Assembly (NCBI RefSeq): GCF_026008495.1
Contig: NZ_BQUN01000038.1
Location: 49,537 to 109,539, forward strand
From: Streptomyces sp. A012304
GTDB lineage: Bacteria > Actinomycetota > Actinomycetes > Streptomycetales > Streptomycetaceae
Length of the DNA: 60,003 bases
Reading direction: 5' to 3'
A program made the position numbers and the translations under genes. Every line of letters begins with the position of its first letter. The first letter of the stretch is position 1. Positions 18,227 through 26,173 of the stretch are shown here, piece after piece. A model generated the notes under the pieces. That model was not told where the DNA came from and made no database searches. It was given only the letters and a program-made list of their open reading frames with translations.

Positions 18227-19276
18227 GTGAAACGCCTGCGCTGGCCGAGTTGGATGCCGATCGACCCGTACATCGTGCTGCTGCTCGGGACAGTGGGCCT
18301 CGCGGCGCTCCTCCCGGCGCGCGGCGGGTCCGCCGACGTGGCCTCCGGCGCCTCCACGGCGGCGATCGCCTTCCTCTTCTTCCTCTACGGCGCCCGCCTG
18401 TCCACCCGTGAGGCACTGGACGGGCTGAAGCACTGGCGGCTGCACGTCACCGTCCTCGCCTGCACGTTCGTGATCTTCCCGCTCCTCGGGCTGGCCGCCC
18501 GCGGCCTCGTGCCGGTCCTCCTCACCGACCCCCTCTACCAGGGCCTGCTCTTCCTCACCCTGGTGCCGTCGACCGTCCAGTCGTCGATCGCCTTCACCTC
18601 GATCGCCCGCGGCAACGTGCCCGCCGCGATCTGCGCCGGCTCCTTCTCCTCCCTGGTCGGCATCGTCGTCACCCCGCTGCTGGCCGCCGCGCTGCTCGGC
18701 GGCGGTGCCGGCGGGTTCTCCGCGGACTCCCTCGTGCAGATCGTGTTCCAGCTCCTCGTGCCGTTCGTCGCCGGGCAGCTGCTGCGCCGCTGGATCGGCG
18801 GGTTCGTCACCCGGCACAAGAAGGTCCTCGGCCACATCGACCGCGGCTCGATCCTGCTGGTCGTCTACACGGCGTTCAGCGAAGGCATGGTCCGGGGCAT
18901 CTGGCACCAGGTCAGCCCCGCCCGGCTCGCCGGTCTGCTGCTCGTCGAGGCGGTGATCCTCGCCGTGATGCTCGCGCTGACCTGGTACGGCGCCAAGGCC
19001 CTGCGCTTCGACCGCGCGGACCGGATCGCGATCCAGTTCGCCGGCTCGAAGAAGTCCCTCGCCTCCGGGCTGCCCATGGCGAGTGTCCTGTTCGGCGCGC
19101 AGGCCTCCCTGGCCGTGCTGCCGCTGATGCTCTTCCACCAGATGCAGCTCATGGTGTGCGCGGTGATCGCCAAACGGCGGGCGGGCGACCCGGTGCCGAC
19201 GGCCGTCACGGAGGGCGAGCCGGAACCGGGGGCGGCGGGGCGGAACGCGGTCGACGCGGGGACGCGGTCGCGGTGA
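18227..19276 (+). CDS. Bile acid:sodium symporter family (BASS) transporter
   Basis: 349 residues with about ten membrane segments. SSIAFTSIARGNVPAAICAGSFSSLVGI and the later FAGSKKSLASGLPMA are the two inverted-repeat core motifs of BASS/SBF proteins of the YfeH/P7 kind. Sodium-driven uptake of an organic acid is the family role; the substrate is unknown. The start is GTG 18227 with GTGGAG upstream. Divergent from the LysR gene, which probably regulates it. The C-terminal 40 residues are soluble and Gly/Ala/Glu-rich. Confidence 0.88.
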   Translation: MKRLRWPSWMPIDPYIVLLLGTVGLAALLPARGGSADVASGASTAAIAFLFFLYGARLSTREALDGLKHWRLHVTVLACTFVIFPLLGLAARGLVPVLLTDPLYQGLLFLTLVPSTVQSSIAFTSIARGNVPAAICAGSFSSLVGIVVTPLLAAALLGGGAGGFSADSLVQIVFQLLVPFVAGQLLRRWIGGFVTRHKKVLGHIDRGSILLVVYTAFSEGMVRGIWHQVSPARLAGLLLVEAVILAVMLALTWYGAKALRFDRADRIAIQFAGSKKSLASGLPMASVLFGAQASLAVLPLMLFHQMQLMVCAVIAKRRAGDPVPTAVTEGEPEPGAAGRNAVDAGTRSR

Positions 19277-19383
19277 CGCGCGGTGACGGCGGTGAAGGAG
19301 GCGACGGGCGGCGGCTGACGACGCGGGGCGCCAGGTGCCGTGTGTGGTATGTACGGACGGCTGACGGCGGATAACGTTCCGTC

Positions 19384-19929
19384 ATGACCGCACCTCACGC
19401 GCTGGACCCCGCGCACACCGCTCTCGTCCTCGTCGACCTGATGGACCGGATCGTCGCCCTGCCCCTGGCGCCCCGCGCGGGCTCCGAGGTGCTGGCGGTG
19501 GCCGAGGAGCTGGCGGACATGTTCCGCTCGGCCGGGGCCCCCGTCGTCCTCGTCCGCGTCGAACGCCCCGGTGTCGCCGAGCAGCCGCCCGGCAGCGGGC
19601 TCGTGGCGGGACTGCTCAAGGACGGCGACCTGGAGATCGTCAAGCGGACGATCGGCGGCTTCCACGGCACCGACCTCGACGACCGTCTGCGCGGGCGGGG
19701 CGTCACCACGCTGGTGTTCGGCGGCATCGCCACCAACCTCGGTGTCGAGTCCACCGCCCGCTCCGCCGGCGACCTCGGCTACGACCTGCTCTTCGTCGAG
19801 GACGCGATGGCCGCCCTCACCGGCCCCGAGCACGAGGCGTCCGTACGGCTGGACTTCCCGCGCCTGGGAACGGTGGTGACGGCGAAGGAGCTGGCCTTCG
19901 CGGGGGGCGGCACGCGCTCCGCCGGATGA
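19384..19929 (+). CDS. Isochorismatase-like hydrolase lacking the catalytic Cys
   Basis: 181 residues, a complete cysteine-hydrolase fold of the isochorismatase type. The catalytic Asp (D18, VLVDLMD) and Lys (K87, EIVKRTIGGF) are present, but in GGIATNLGVESTAR the residue that should be the nucleophilic Cys is Gly (G120). Several annotated members share this change and may be isochorismatase-like hydrolases that do not use a Cys, or non-enzymatic. Translation may be leaderless or nearly so: GATAAC, a possible -10, ends 8 nt before the ATG. Substrate unknown. Confidence 0.85.
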   Translation: MTAPHALDPAHTALVLVDLMDRIVALPLAPRAGSEVLAVAEELADMFRSAGAPVVLVRVERPGVAEQPPGSGLVAGLLKDGDLEIVKRTIGGFHGTDLDDRLRGRGVTTLVFGGIATNLGVESTARSAGDLGYDLLFVEDAMAALTGPEHEASVRLDFPRLGTVVTAKELAFAGGGTRSAG

Positions 19930-19950
19930 CGTGGGGTGCGGGTGGCAGGA

Positions 19951-20037
19951 CGGCTGAGGCGAGGCCCCCGCGCCGCAGGGGGCGCTCCCCGCCGGTCGGG
20001 GCCCCGCCGCCTGTGTCGCGGGCGGTCGCCTCAGCCC
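19951..20037. terminator. Inverted repeat between convergent isochorismatase and fdhD
   Basis: GGCTGAGGCGA (19951-19961) and its exact complement (20027-20037) enclose a GC-rich loop with further G-run/C-run pairing. It overlaps the fdhD stop and fits a shared terminator. Confidence 0.5.
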
Positions 20038-20879
20038 CGGGGGGCCGCGGTCCGCAGGGCGATGCGGCCCTCACCCGCGTACACGTTCATGGAGCTGCCC
20101 CGCAGGAAGCCCACCAGTGTCAGCCCGGTCTCCGCGGCCAGGTCCACGGCCAGCGAGGACGGCGCCGAGACCGCCGCGAGCACCGGAATGCCCGCCATGA
20201 CGGCCTTCTGCGCCAGCTCGAACGAGGCACGGCCCGACACCAGCAGGACCGCGCGGGACAGGGGCAGCTCGCCGTTCCGCAGGGCGCGGCCGACGAGCTT
20301 GTCGACCGCGTTGTGCCGGCCGACGTCCTCGCGCACGTCCAGCAGCTCGCCGTCCTCGGAGAACAGCGCAGCCGCGTGCAGCCCGCCGGTCCGGTCGAAG
20401 ACCCGCTGGGCCGCGCGCAGCCGGTCCGGCAGGTCCGCCAGCAGCTCCGGTTCGAGCCGCAGCGGAGGTGTGTCGGCGATGGGCCAGCGGGCCGTCGTAC
20501 GGACCGCGTCCAGGCTCGCCTTGCCGCACAGGCCGCAGGACGAGGTGGTGTACACGTTCCGTTCCAGCGTGATGTCGGGGATCACGACGTCCGGGGCGGT
20601 CTTCACGTCCACCACGTTGTAGGTGTTCGAGCCGTCCACCGTCGCCCCGGCGCAGTAGACGATGTTCAGCAGATCGGATCCCGCGGCCAGTACGCCCTCG
20701 CTGACCAGGAAGCCGGCCGCCAGCGCGAAGTCGTCACCGGGCGTGCGCATGGTGATGGCGAGCGGCTTGCCGTTGAGCCGGATCTCCAGCGGCTCCTCGG
20801 CGACGAGCGTGTCCGGCCGGGTGGAGACCGCTCCGTCGCGTATGCGGAGCACCTTGCGTCGTTCGGTGACTCGTCCCAT
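20031..20879 (-). CDS. fdhD: Formate dehydrogenase accessory sulfurtransferase FdhD
   Basis: 282 residues. FdhD passes sulfur from IscS-type desulfurase to the molybdenum cofactor of formate dehydrogenase. The signature CxxC is at C115/C118 ([12 protein letters not shown]), with [15 protein letters not shown] and the C-terminal [31 protein letters not shown] typical of the family. Start ATG 20879. It lies 7 nt downstream of a decayed Fe-S protein gene on the same strand, with which it was presumably an operon, and an OFA-type transporter is divergent. No formate dehydrogenase catalytic subunit is present in this window. Confidence 0.93.
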   Translation of the reverse strand: MGRVTERRKVLRIRDGAVSTRPDTLVAEEPLEIRLNGKPLAITMRTPGDDFALAAGFLVSEGVLAAGSDLLNIVYCAGATVDGSNTYNVVDVKTAPDVVIPDITLERNVYTTSSCGLCGKASLDAVRTTARWPIADTPPLRLEPELLADLPDRLRAAQRVFDRTGGLHAAALFSEDGELLDVREDVGRHNAVDKLVGRALRNGELPLSRAVLLVSGRASFELAQKAVMAGIPVLAAVSAPSSLAVDLAAETGLTLVGFLRGSSMNVYAGEGRIALRTAAPRG

Positions 20880-20886
20880 GTCGTGA

Positions 20887-21045
20887 TCAGCCCCGGTTCT
20901 GTAGGTGCTGGTAGCCGAAGCGGCCCTTGCTGCGGAGGTTGCCGTGGGTCACCGGGTTGTCGTGCGGCGAGGTGACCTCGACGATCTCATTGTCCTGCAC
21001 GTGGAGGGTCAGGTCGCAGCCCACACCGCGGTAGCGCACACCGTC
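20887..21045 (-). pseudogene. Remnant of NuoG-like Fe-S/formate dehydrogenase protein
   Basis: Reading the minus strand up to the TGA at 20887-20889 gives [33 protein letters not shown] and [17 protein letters not shown]. This is clearly the end of the molybdopterin-oxidoreductase Fe4S4 region, which in intact relatives reads CxYCGVGC ... [12 protein letters not shown]. Three of the four cluster cysteines are lost (to V, R and R) and no N-terminal ferredoxin part remains upstream. It ends 7 nt before fdhD, which explains fdhD's position. It is a relic, not a functional cluster-binding protein. Confidence 0.75.
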
Positions 21046-21167
21046 GCGACGACTCTCCGGGGAAACGGGTCGGTACGACCGCTCGGCGCAGCCCGCGTAC
21101 CGCTCACCGCATACCGTCGACGCGCCGCCTTCTCAACGGCGGTGATCCTTCCTACCGTTCGGGACTC

Positions 21168-22514
21168 ATGAGTCCCCCCATCGCACCGCCCGGCTGGAGC
21201 CGCTGGCTCGTCCCCCCTGCCGCCCTCTCGGTCCACCTCTCCATCGGCCAGGCCTACGCCTGGTCCGTATTCAAGCCGCCGCTCGAGTCCGCGCTGGGCC
21301 TCAGCGGCACCCAGAGCGCGCTGCCCTTCCAGCTCGCCATCGTGATGCTCGGCCTGTCCGCCGCGTTCGGCGGCACGCTCGTCGAGCGCAACGGGCCGCG
21401 CTGGGCGATGACCGTCGCCCTGATCTGCTTCTCCTCCGGCTTCCTGATCTCCGCGCTGGGCGCCGCCACCGAGCAGTACTGGCTGATCGTCCTCGGCTAC
21501 GGCTTCGTCGGCGGCATCGGCCTCGGCATCGGGTACATCTCGCCCGTCTCCACCCTGATCAAGTGGTTCCCGGACCGGCCCGGCATGGCCACCGGCATCG
21601 CCATCATGGGCTTCGGCGGCGGCGCGCTCATCGCCTCGCCGTGGTCGGCGCAGATGCTGGAGTCGTTCGGCGCCGACCACTCCGGGATCGCGCTGGCGTT
21701 CCTCGTCCACGGACTCTCGTACGCGGTCTTCATGACGCTGGGGGTCCTCCTGGTGCGGGTGCCGCGCGCCCCGGAGCCGGTCGCGGGCGGCGGGCCGAGT
21801 GCCGTGCAGGGGGTGCAGGTCTCGGCCCGCAGCGCGGTGCGCACCCCGCAGTTCTGGTGTCTGTGGGTCGTGCTCTGCATGAACGTCACCGCCGGCATCG
21901 GCATCCTGGAGAAGGCCGCCCCGATGATCACGGACTTCTTCGCCGACACCTCCACGCCGGTGTCCGTGACGGCCGCCGCCGGTTTCGTCGCCCTGCTGTC
22001 CGCCGCCAACATGGCCGGCCGGATCGGCTGGTCGTCCACCTCGGACCTGATCGGGCGCAAGAACATCTACCGGGTCTACCTGGGCGTCGGGGCGCTGATG
22101 TACGCGCTGATCGCCCTGGCCGGGGACTCCTCCAAGCCCCTGTTCATCCTGTGCGCGCTGGTGATCCTCTCCTTCTACGGCGGCGGCTTCGCGACCGTCC
22201 CCGCCTACCTCAAGGACCTGTTCGGGACCTACCAGGTCGGCGCGATCCACGGGCGGCTGCTCACCGCCTGGTCCACGGCCGGTGTGCTCGGCCCGCTCAT
22301 CGTGAACTGGATCGCCGACCGGCAGGAGGACGCCGGCCGGCACGGCTCCTCCCTCTACACCCTGTCCCTGTTCATCATGATTGGGCTGCTCGCCGTCGGC
22401 TTCGTCGCCAACGAACTCGTCCGGCCCGTCCACCCCCGCCACCACCACGTCCCCGCCCCGAGGGAGGCCGCCGATGTCGCTGGACCCCGACCCCAGCAGC
22501 CCGAGTCCGCCTGA
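21168..22514 (+). CDS. OFA-type MFS transporter (oxalate/formate antiporter family)
   Basis: 448 residues, 12 predicted membrane segments. AYAWSVFKPPLESALG near the N-terminus, RWAMTVAL after helix 2 and the GGIGLGIGYISPVSTLIKWFPDRPGMATGIAIMGFGGGA stretch are hallmarks of the OFA family. The family moves oxalate, formate or other small organic acids, but many members in Streptomyces are uncharacterised. ATG 21168 is close to a possible -10 and may be leaderless. Proximity to fdhD suggests formate-related transport (inference). A small hydrophobic ORF overlaps its 3' end. Confidence 0.88.
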   Translation: MSPPIAPPGWSRWLVPPAALSVHLSIGQAYAWSVFKPPLESALGLSGTQSALPFQLAIVMLGLSAAFGGTLVERNGPRWAMTVALICFSSGFLISALGAATEQYWLIVLGYGFVGGIGLGIGYISPVSTLIKWFPDRPGMATGIAIMGFGGGALIASPWSAQMLESFGADHSGIALAFLVHGLSYAVFMTLGVLLVRVPRAPEPVAGGGPSAVQGVQVSARSAVRTPQFWCLWVVLCMNVTAGIGILEKAAPMITDFFADTSTPVSVTAAAGFVALLSAANMAGRIGWSSTSDLIGRKNIYRVYLGVGALMYALIALAGDSSKPLFILCALVILSFYGGGFATVPAYLKDLFGTYQVGAIHGRLLTAWSTAGVLGPLIVNWIADRQEDAGRHGSSLYTLSLFIMIGLLAVGFVANELVRPVHPRHHHVPAPREAADVAGPRPQQPESA

Positions 22515-22617
22515 CCGACGCCCGCTGATCGCCTTTGCCTGGCTGTGGGTGGGGGCACCGCTCGCCTACGGGCTCTACGAACTCGTGCGCAAGGCGACCC
22601 AGTTGTTCACCGGATAG
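22474..22617 (+). CDS. MFS transporter small subunit (47-residue membrane protein)
   Basis: A 47-residue ORF starting inside the last 41 bases of the OFA transporter, in another frame, with GGGAGG upstream of ATG 22474. The N-terminal half is Pro/Asp/Ser-rich and the C-terminal half is one membrane helix (LIAFAWLWVGAPLAYGLYELV) ending in a basic and polar tail. Small one-helix proteins overlapping OFA transporters recur in Streptomyces and are annotated as a small subunit of the transporter. Overlap implies translational coupling and a 1:1 complex. Its helix could stabilise or regulate the carrier; this is not shown by the sequence. Confidence 0.75.
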   Translation: MSLDPDPSSPSPPDRRPLIAFAWLWVGAPLAYGLYELVRKATQLFTG

Positions 22618-22646
22618 CGCACGGAACGCGTCGCCGGCGCACCGGA

Positions 22647-22685
22647 CCGCGGGCCACCGGGCGGATGTCCGCCGGTGGCCCGCGG
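22647..22685. terminator. Terminator after OFA transporter operon
   Basis: Perfect 14-bp arms (CCGCGGGCCACCGG, 22647-22660, and complement at 22672-22685) with an 11-nt loop, 30 bp past the small ORF. Confidence 0.8.
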
Positions 22686-22814
22686 GTCCGACGGCTATGG
22701 GGAAGCCGACAAGCCCGGGACCCGTTTCCTGTCGCTTGTCGCGCCCTCGTACCCGTGAGTCACTGATCAGACTGGTGGATCCCGCTACCCAAGGCTCCGA
22801 GGGGGACCACCCGC

Positions 22815-23753
22815 ATGAACGGCTCGCGCATCGCCGCCGTCGGCCACTACCAGCCCGCCAAGGTACTCACCAACGAGGACCTGGCGGGCCTGGTCGACAC
22901 CAGTGACGAGTGGATCAGGAGCCGGGTGGGCATCCGCACGCGCCACATCGCCGGACCGGACGAGCCGGTGGACGAGCTGGCCGCGCACGCCGCCGCCAAG
23001 GCCCTCGCCACGGCCGGGCTCACCCCCGGCGACATCGACCTGGTGCTGGTGGCGACCTCCACCGCCGTGGACCGCTCGCCCAACATGGCCGCCCGGGTCG
23101 CCGCCCGCCTCGGCATCCCCTCGCCGGCCGCGATGGACGTCAACGTCGTGTGCGCCGGCTTCACCCACGCGCTGGCCACCGCCGACCACACCGTGCGCGC
23201 GGGCGGCGCCCGCCGGGCCCTGGTCATCGGCGCCGACAAGATGTCCGAGGTGACCGACTGGAGCGACCGCACCACCTGCGTCCTCGTCGGCGACGGGGCC
23301 GGCGCGGCCGTCGTCGAGGCGTCCGAGGAGCCGGGCATCGCGCCCGTGCTGTGGGGATCGGTGCCCGAGATGGGGCACGCGGTGCGCATCGAGGGGCAGC
23401 CGGCCCGGTTCGCGCAGGAGGGGCAGAGCGTCTACCGCTGGGCGACCACCCGGCTGCCTCCGCTCGCGCGGCAGGCCTGCGAGCGGGCCGGCCTCGCCCC
23501 CGAGGACCTCGCCGCCGTCGTCCTGCACCAGGCGAACCTGCGCATCATCGAGCCCCTCGCGGAGAAGATCGGCGCCGTCAACGCGGTGGTCGCCCGCGAT
23601 GTCACCGAATCGGGCAACACCTCCGCCGCCAGCATCCCGCTCGCCTTCTCCAAGCTGATCGAACGCGGCGCCGTCTCCACCGGGGATCCGGTCCTGCTGT
23701 TCGGCTTCGGCGGCAACCTGTCGTACGCGGGGCAGGTCGTCCGCTGCCCCTGA
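22815..23753 (+). CDS. 3-oxoacyl-ACP synthase III (FabH-like)
   Basis: 312 residues, the length of a KAS III. The catalytic triad is complete: C113 (DVNVVCAGFTHAL), H238 (VLHQANLRI) and N268 (ESGNTSAASIP). DEWIRSRVGIRTRHIA and the C-terminal GFGGNLSYAGQVVR are FabH signatures. It condenses an acyl-CoA starter with malonyl-ACP. There is no acpP, fabD or fabF here, so it is an extra, stand-alone FabH homologue rather than the housekeeping gene; it could supply unusual fatty-acid starters or act as an acyltransferase. GAGGGGG precedes the ATG. Confidence 0.9.
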   Translation: MNGSRIAAVGHYQPAKVLTNEDLAGLVDTSDEWIRSRVGIRTRHIAGPDEPVDELAAHAAAKALATAGLTPGDIDLVLVATSTAVDRSPNMAARVAARLGIPSPAAMDVNVVCAGFTHALATADHTVRAGGARRALVIGADKMSEVTDWSDRTTCVLVGDGAGAAVVEASEEPGIAPVLWGSVPEMGHAVRIEGQPARFAQEGQSVYRWATTRLPPLARQACERAGLAPEDLAAVVLHQANLRIIEPLAEKIGAVNAVVARDVTESGNTSAASIPLAFSKLIERGAVSTGDPVLLFGFGGNLSYAGQVVRCP

Positions 23754-23896
23754 CGCCCCTCGCCGGGCCGGATACGCGACGCGGCCGACGGTCGACTGCC
23801 CTGGCTACTGTGGCCCGTAGCCTGTAGACGAAAGACAATCGACACCGGCTTTCCGGCTCGCAGGCGCCCGGCGCTGCCCAGGAGGGGGACCGACCG

Positions 23897-24574
23897 ATGT
23901 TGTCGAGGGGACTGCCGCAGGGTTCGGTACCCAAGCTCGAACGCCCCGGCCCGCTGCGGGAGCGCGTCTACGAGGCGCTGCTCGAACTCATCACCACCCG
24001 CGCCCTGCGACCCGGCCAGCACCTGGTCGAGAGCGAACTCGCCGGGCACCTCGGTGTCTCCCGTCAGCCGGTGCGCGAGGCGTTGCAGCGGCTGAACAGC
24101 GAGGGCTGGGTCGACCTGCGGCCCGCCCAGGGCGCGTTCGTGCACGAACCGACCGAGGAGGAGGCCGACCAACTCCTCACCGTGCGCACGCTGTTGGAGG
24201 CGGAGGCGGCACGCCTCGCCGCCGCCCACGCGGACCGGGCCGGCATCGACGCCCTGCGCGAGCTGCTCGCGCAGGGCGATCTCGCGGTCGCCTCCGACGA
24301 CGTGGACGCCGCCGTCGCCCTCAACGCCCGCTTCCACGCGAAGATCATGGAGCTGGCGGGCAACGCGGTCCTCGCCGAGCTGGCGGCGCAGGTCGACCGC
24401 CGGGTGCGCTGGTACCACGCGCCGGTGGCCCGCCGACGCGGACAGCAGTCCTGGATCGAACACCGGGACCTGATCGCCGCGATCGCGGACGGCGACGAGC
24501 AGCTCGCCACCCGGCTCATGCGCGAGCACACGGAACACACACGCCGCTCGTACCACGCCCGTCAGCGGTCGTAG
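23897..24574 (+). CDS. GntR family regulator (FCD/FadR subfamily)
   Basis: 225 residues. An N-terminal winged HTH (PLRERVYEALLELITTRALRPGQHLVESELAGHLGVSRQPVREALQRLNSEGWV) is followed by a helical FCD domain with the metal/ligand His pattern (D..NARFH, and a late H). Upstream, at about 23816-23842, the sequence TGTAGACGAAAGACAATCGACA may contain an operator, but the dyad is poor. The ribosome site is AGGAGGGGG about 8 nt before the ATG. It lies between a FabH gene and a ROK regulator on the same strand; the target is unclear. Confidence 0.88.
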   Translation: MLSRGLPQGSVPKLERPGPLRERVYEALLELITTRALRPGQHLVESELAGHLGVSRQPVREALQRLNSEGWVDLRPAQGAFVHEPTEEEADQLLTVRTLLEAEAARLAAAHADRAGIDALRELLAQGDLAVASDDVDAAVALNARFHAKIMELAGNAVLAELAAQVDRRVRWYHAPVARRRGQQSWIEHRDLIAAIADGDEQLATRLMREHTEHTRRSYHARQRS

Positions 24575-24638
24575 CACCGGCCGGGTGGACACCAGTGGGA
24601 GGGCGGCGGCGCGCCCGCCCCGTCATCGCCACGGCTTT

Positions 24639-24681
24639 GTCCTGCGAGTGGAGAAAGTCCGCGGCAATTCCCGCAGGACTT
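24639..24681. promoter_or_regulatory. Two overlapping inverted repeats upstream of ROK regulator
   Basis: GTCCTGCG (24639-24646) pairs with CGCAGGAC (24672-24679), while AAGTCC(GCGG) (24655-24664) pairs with CCGCAGGACTT (24671-24681). The two foldings share the right arm, so they are mutually exclusive. They could be an operator for autoregulation or an RNA switch in the leader. Confidence 0.45.
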
Positions 24682-24759
24682 CTTCCCAGCCCCGGCAACC
24701 GCTGCTACGTTCCCCTCGAAAGCCCGACAGCTGGCGGCCGATCGAGGCGGGAGGGGCTC

Positions 24760-25950
24760 GTGAGACGGATGACGGCACGACCCGCGAACGCGCATCAGGC
24801 CCGCCTGCTCAAGTTGTTGCGCGACGGCGGCCCCAACTCCCGCGCCCAACTGGGCGACCAGGTCGAACTGTCACGGTCCAAGCTGGCCGTGGAGGTCGAC
24901 CGGCTGCTGGAGACGGGACTGGTGGTGGCCGACGGACTCGCCGCCTCGCGCGGCGGCCGCCGCTCCCACAACGTCCGGCTCAACCCCCGACTGCGCTTCC
25001 TCGGCGTCGACATCGGCGCGACCTCGGTCGACGTCGCGGTCACCAACGCCGAACTGGAGACCCTCGGACACCTCAACCAGCCCCTCGACGTACGTGAGGG
25101 ACCGGTCGCGGTTTTCGAGCAAGTCCTCGCCATGGCAGCGAAGTTGAAGGCGACGGGACTGGCGGAGGGCTTCGACGGCGCCGGCATCGGGGTGCCCGGC
25201 CCGGTCCGCTTCCCCGAGGGCGTACCGGTCGCGCCGCCGATCATGCCGGGCTGGGACGGCTTCCCCGTGCGGGAGGCGCTCAGCCAGGAACTCGGCTGCC
25301 CGGTCATGGTCGACAACGACGTGAACCTCATGGCGATGGGGGAGCAGCACGCGGGCGTCGCCCGCACCGTCGCCGACTTCCTCTGCGTCAAGATCGGCAC
25401 CGGTATCGGCTGCGGCATCGTCGTCGGCGGCCAGGTCTACCGCGGGACGACCGGCAGCGCCGGCGACATCGGGCACATCCAGGCCGTGCCCGACGGACGA
25501 CCCTGCGCCTGCGGCAACCGGGGCTGCCTGGAGGCCCACTTCAGCGGCGCCGCCCTGGCCCGGGACGCGGTGGACGCCGCTCAGCAGGGACTCTCGGCGG
25601 AACTCGCCACCCGGCTGGAGACGCACGGCGTCCTCACCGCCGCCGACGTCGCCGCCGCGGCCGCCGCGGGTGACGCCACCTCCCTCGACCTGATCCGCGA
25701 GGGCGGCAACCGCGTCGGCCAGGTCATCGCCGGACTCGTGTCGTTCTTCAACCCCGGCCTGGTGGTGATCGGCGGCGGGGTCACCGGCCTCGGCCACACC
25801 CTGCTCGCCGCCATCCGCACCCAGGTCTACCGCCAGTCGCTGCCCCTGGCGACCGGCAACCTGCCCATCGTCCTGGGCGAGTTGGGCCCCACCGCCGGCG
25901 TGATCGGCGCGGCCCGCCTGATCAGCGACCACCTCTTCTCACCCGCCTAG
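24760..25950 (+). CDS. ROK family transcriptional regulator
   Basis: 396 residues. The N-terminal HTH (about 10-60, HQARLLKLLRDGGPNSRAQLGDQVELSRSKLAVEVDRLLETGLV) is joined to a ROK sugar-kinase-like domain: LGVDIGATSVDVAV (phosphate 1), KIGTGIGCGIVVGG, GDIGHI with the zinc His (H239), and the zinc-binding CACGNRGCLEAH with C249, C251 and C256. Such NagC/XylR-type proteins repress sugar transport genes and are released by a sugar. The GTG at 24760 is chosen because GGAGGGG precedes it. It lies just upstream of a sugar ABC importer, on the same strand, with a tandem repeat array between them, and probably controls it. Confidence 0.9.
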   Translation: MRRMTARPANAHQARLLKLLRDGGPNSRAQLGDQVELSRSKLAVEVDRLLETGLVVADGLAASRGGRRSHNVRLNPRLRFLGVDIGATSVDVAVTNAELETLGHLNQPLDVREGPVAVFEQVLAMAAKLKATGLAEGFDGAGIGVPGPVRFPEGVPVAPPIMPGWDGFPVREALSQELGCPVMVDNDVNLMAMGEQHAGVARTVADFLCVKIGTGIGCGIVVGGQVYRGTTGSAGDIGHIQAVPDGRPCACGNRGCLEAHFSGAALARDAVDAAQQGLSAELATRLETHGVLTAADVAAAAAAGDATSLDLIREGGNRVGQVIAGLVSFFNPGLVVIGGGVTGLGHTLLAAIRTQVYRQSLPLATGNLPIVLGELGPTAGVIGAARLISDHLFSPA

Positions 25951-25980
25951 CCACCGACCCACGCCCGACACCCCCTTTTT

Positions 25981-26080
25981 CCGTACGGCGCATCGGTACG
26001 GCACATCGGTACGGCGCATCCGTACGGCACTTTGTACGGCGCATCCGTACGGCACTTCGGTACGGCACATCGGTACGCGA
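25981..26080 (+). repeat. 13-bp tandem repeat array (CGGTACGGCRCAT)
   Basis: Seven full units and a partial one, each about 13 bp (one is 12 bp), of which CGGTACGGCACAT, CGGTACGGCGCAT and CCGTACGGCACTT are the variants. Every unit contains GTAC and a CCGTACGG-like palindrome. It lies between the ROK gene stop and the ABC importer start, so it can affect promoter function or be an operator array. Confidence 0.85.
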
Positions 26081-26095
26081 CACCAGCACAGCGCC

Positions 26096-26130
26096 CCTGC
26101 CCTGCCCTGCCCTGTCCTGCCCTGCCCCGT
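26096..26130 (+). repeat. Pentamer tandem repeat (CCTGC)
   Basis: Six consecutive CCTGC-type pentamers (one CCTGT) lie directly after the 13-bp array and about 45 bp before the ABC importer start, in the presumed 5' untranslated region. Confidence 0.75.
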
Positions 26131-26173
26131 TCCGCCCTGACTCCGGCCCGCACGCCCGCCGAGGGGAACCCAC

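Noticed and set aside
21009..22448. 479-codon minus-strand frame over the OFA transporter
   Set aside because: Antisense to a clear 12-TM MFS protein; charged and repetitive, no family.
24590..24603. A further CebR-like box (CCAGTGGGAGGG)
   Set aside because: Only the left half matches TGGGAGCGCTCCCA; the right half is absent.
25981..26130. CRISPR array
   Set aside because: The 13-bp repeats are directly adjacent with no spacers, and no cas genes are in the window.
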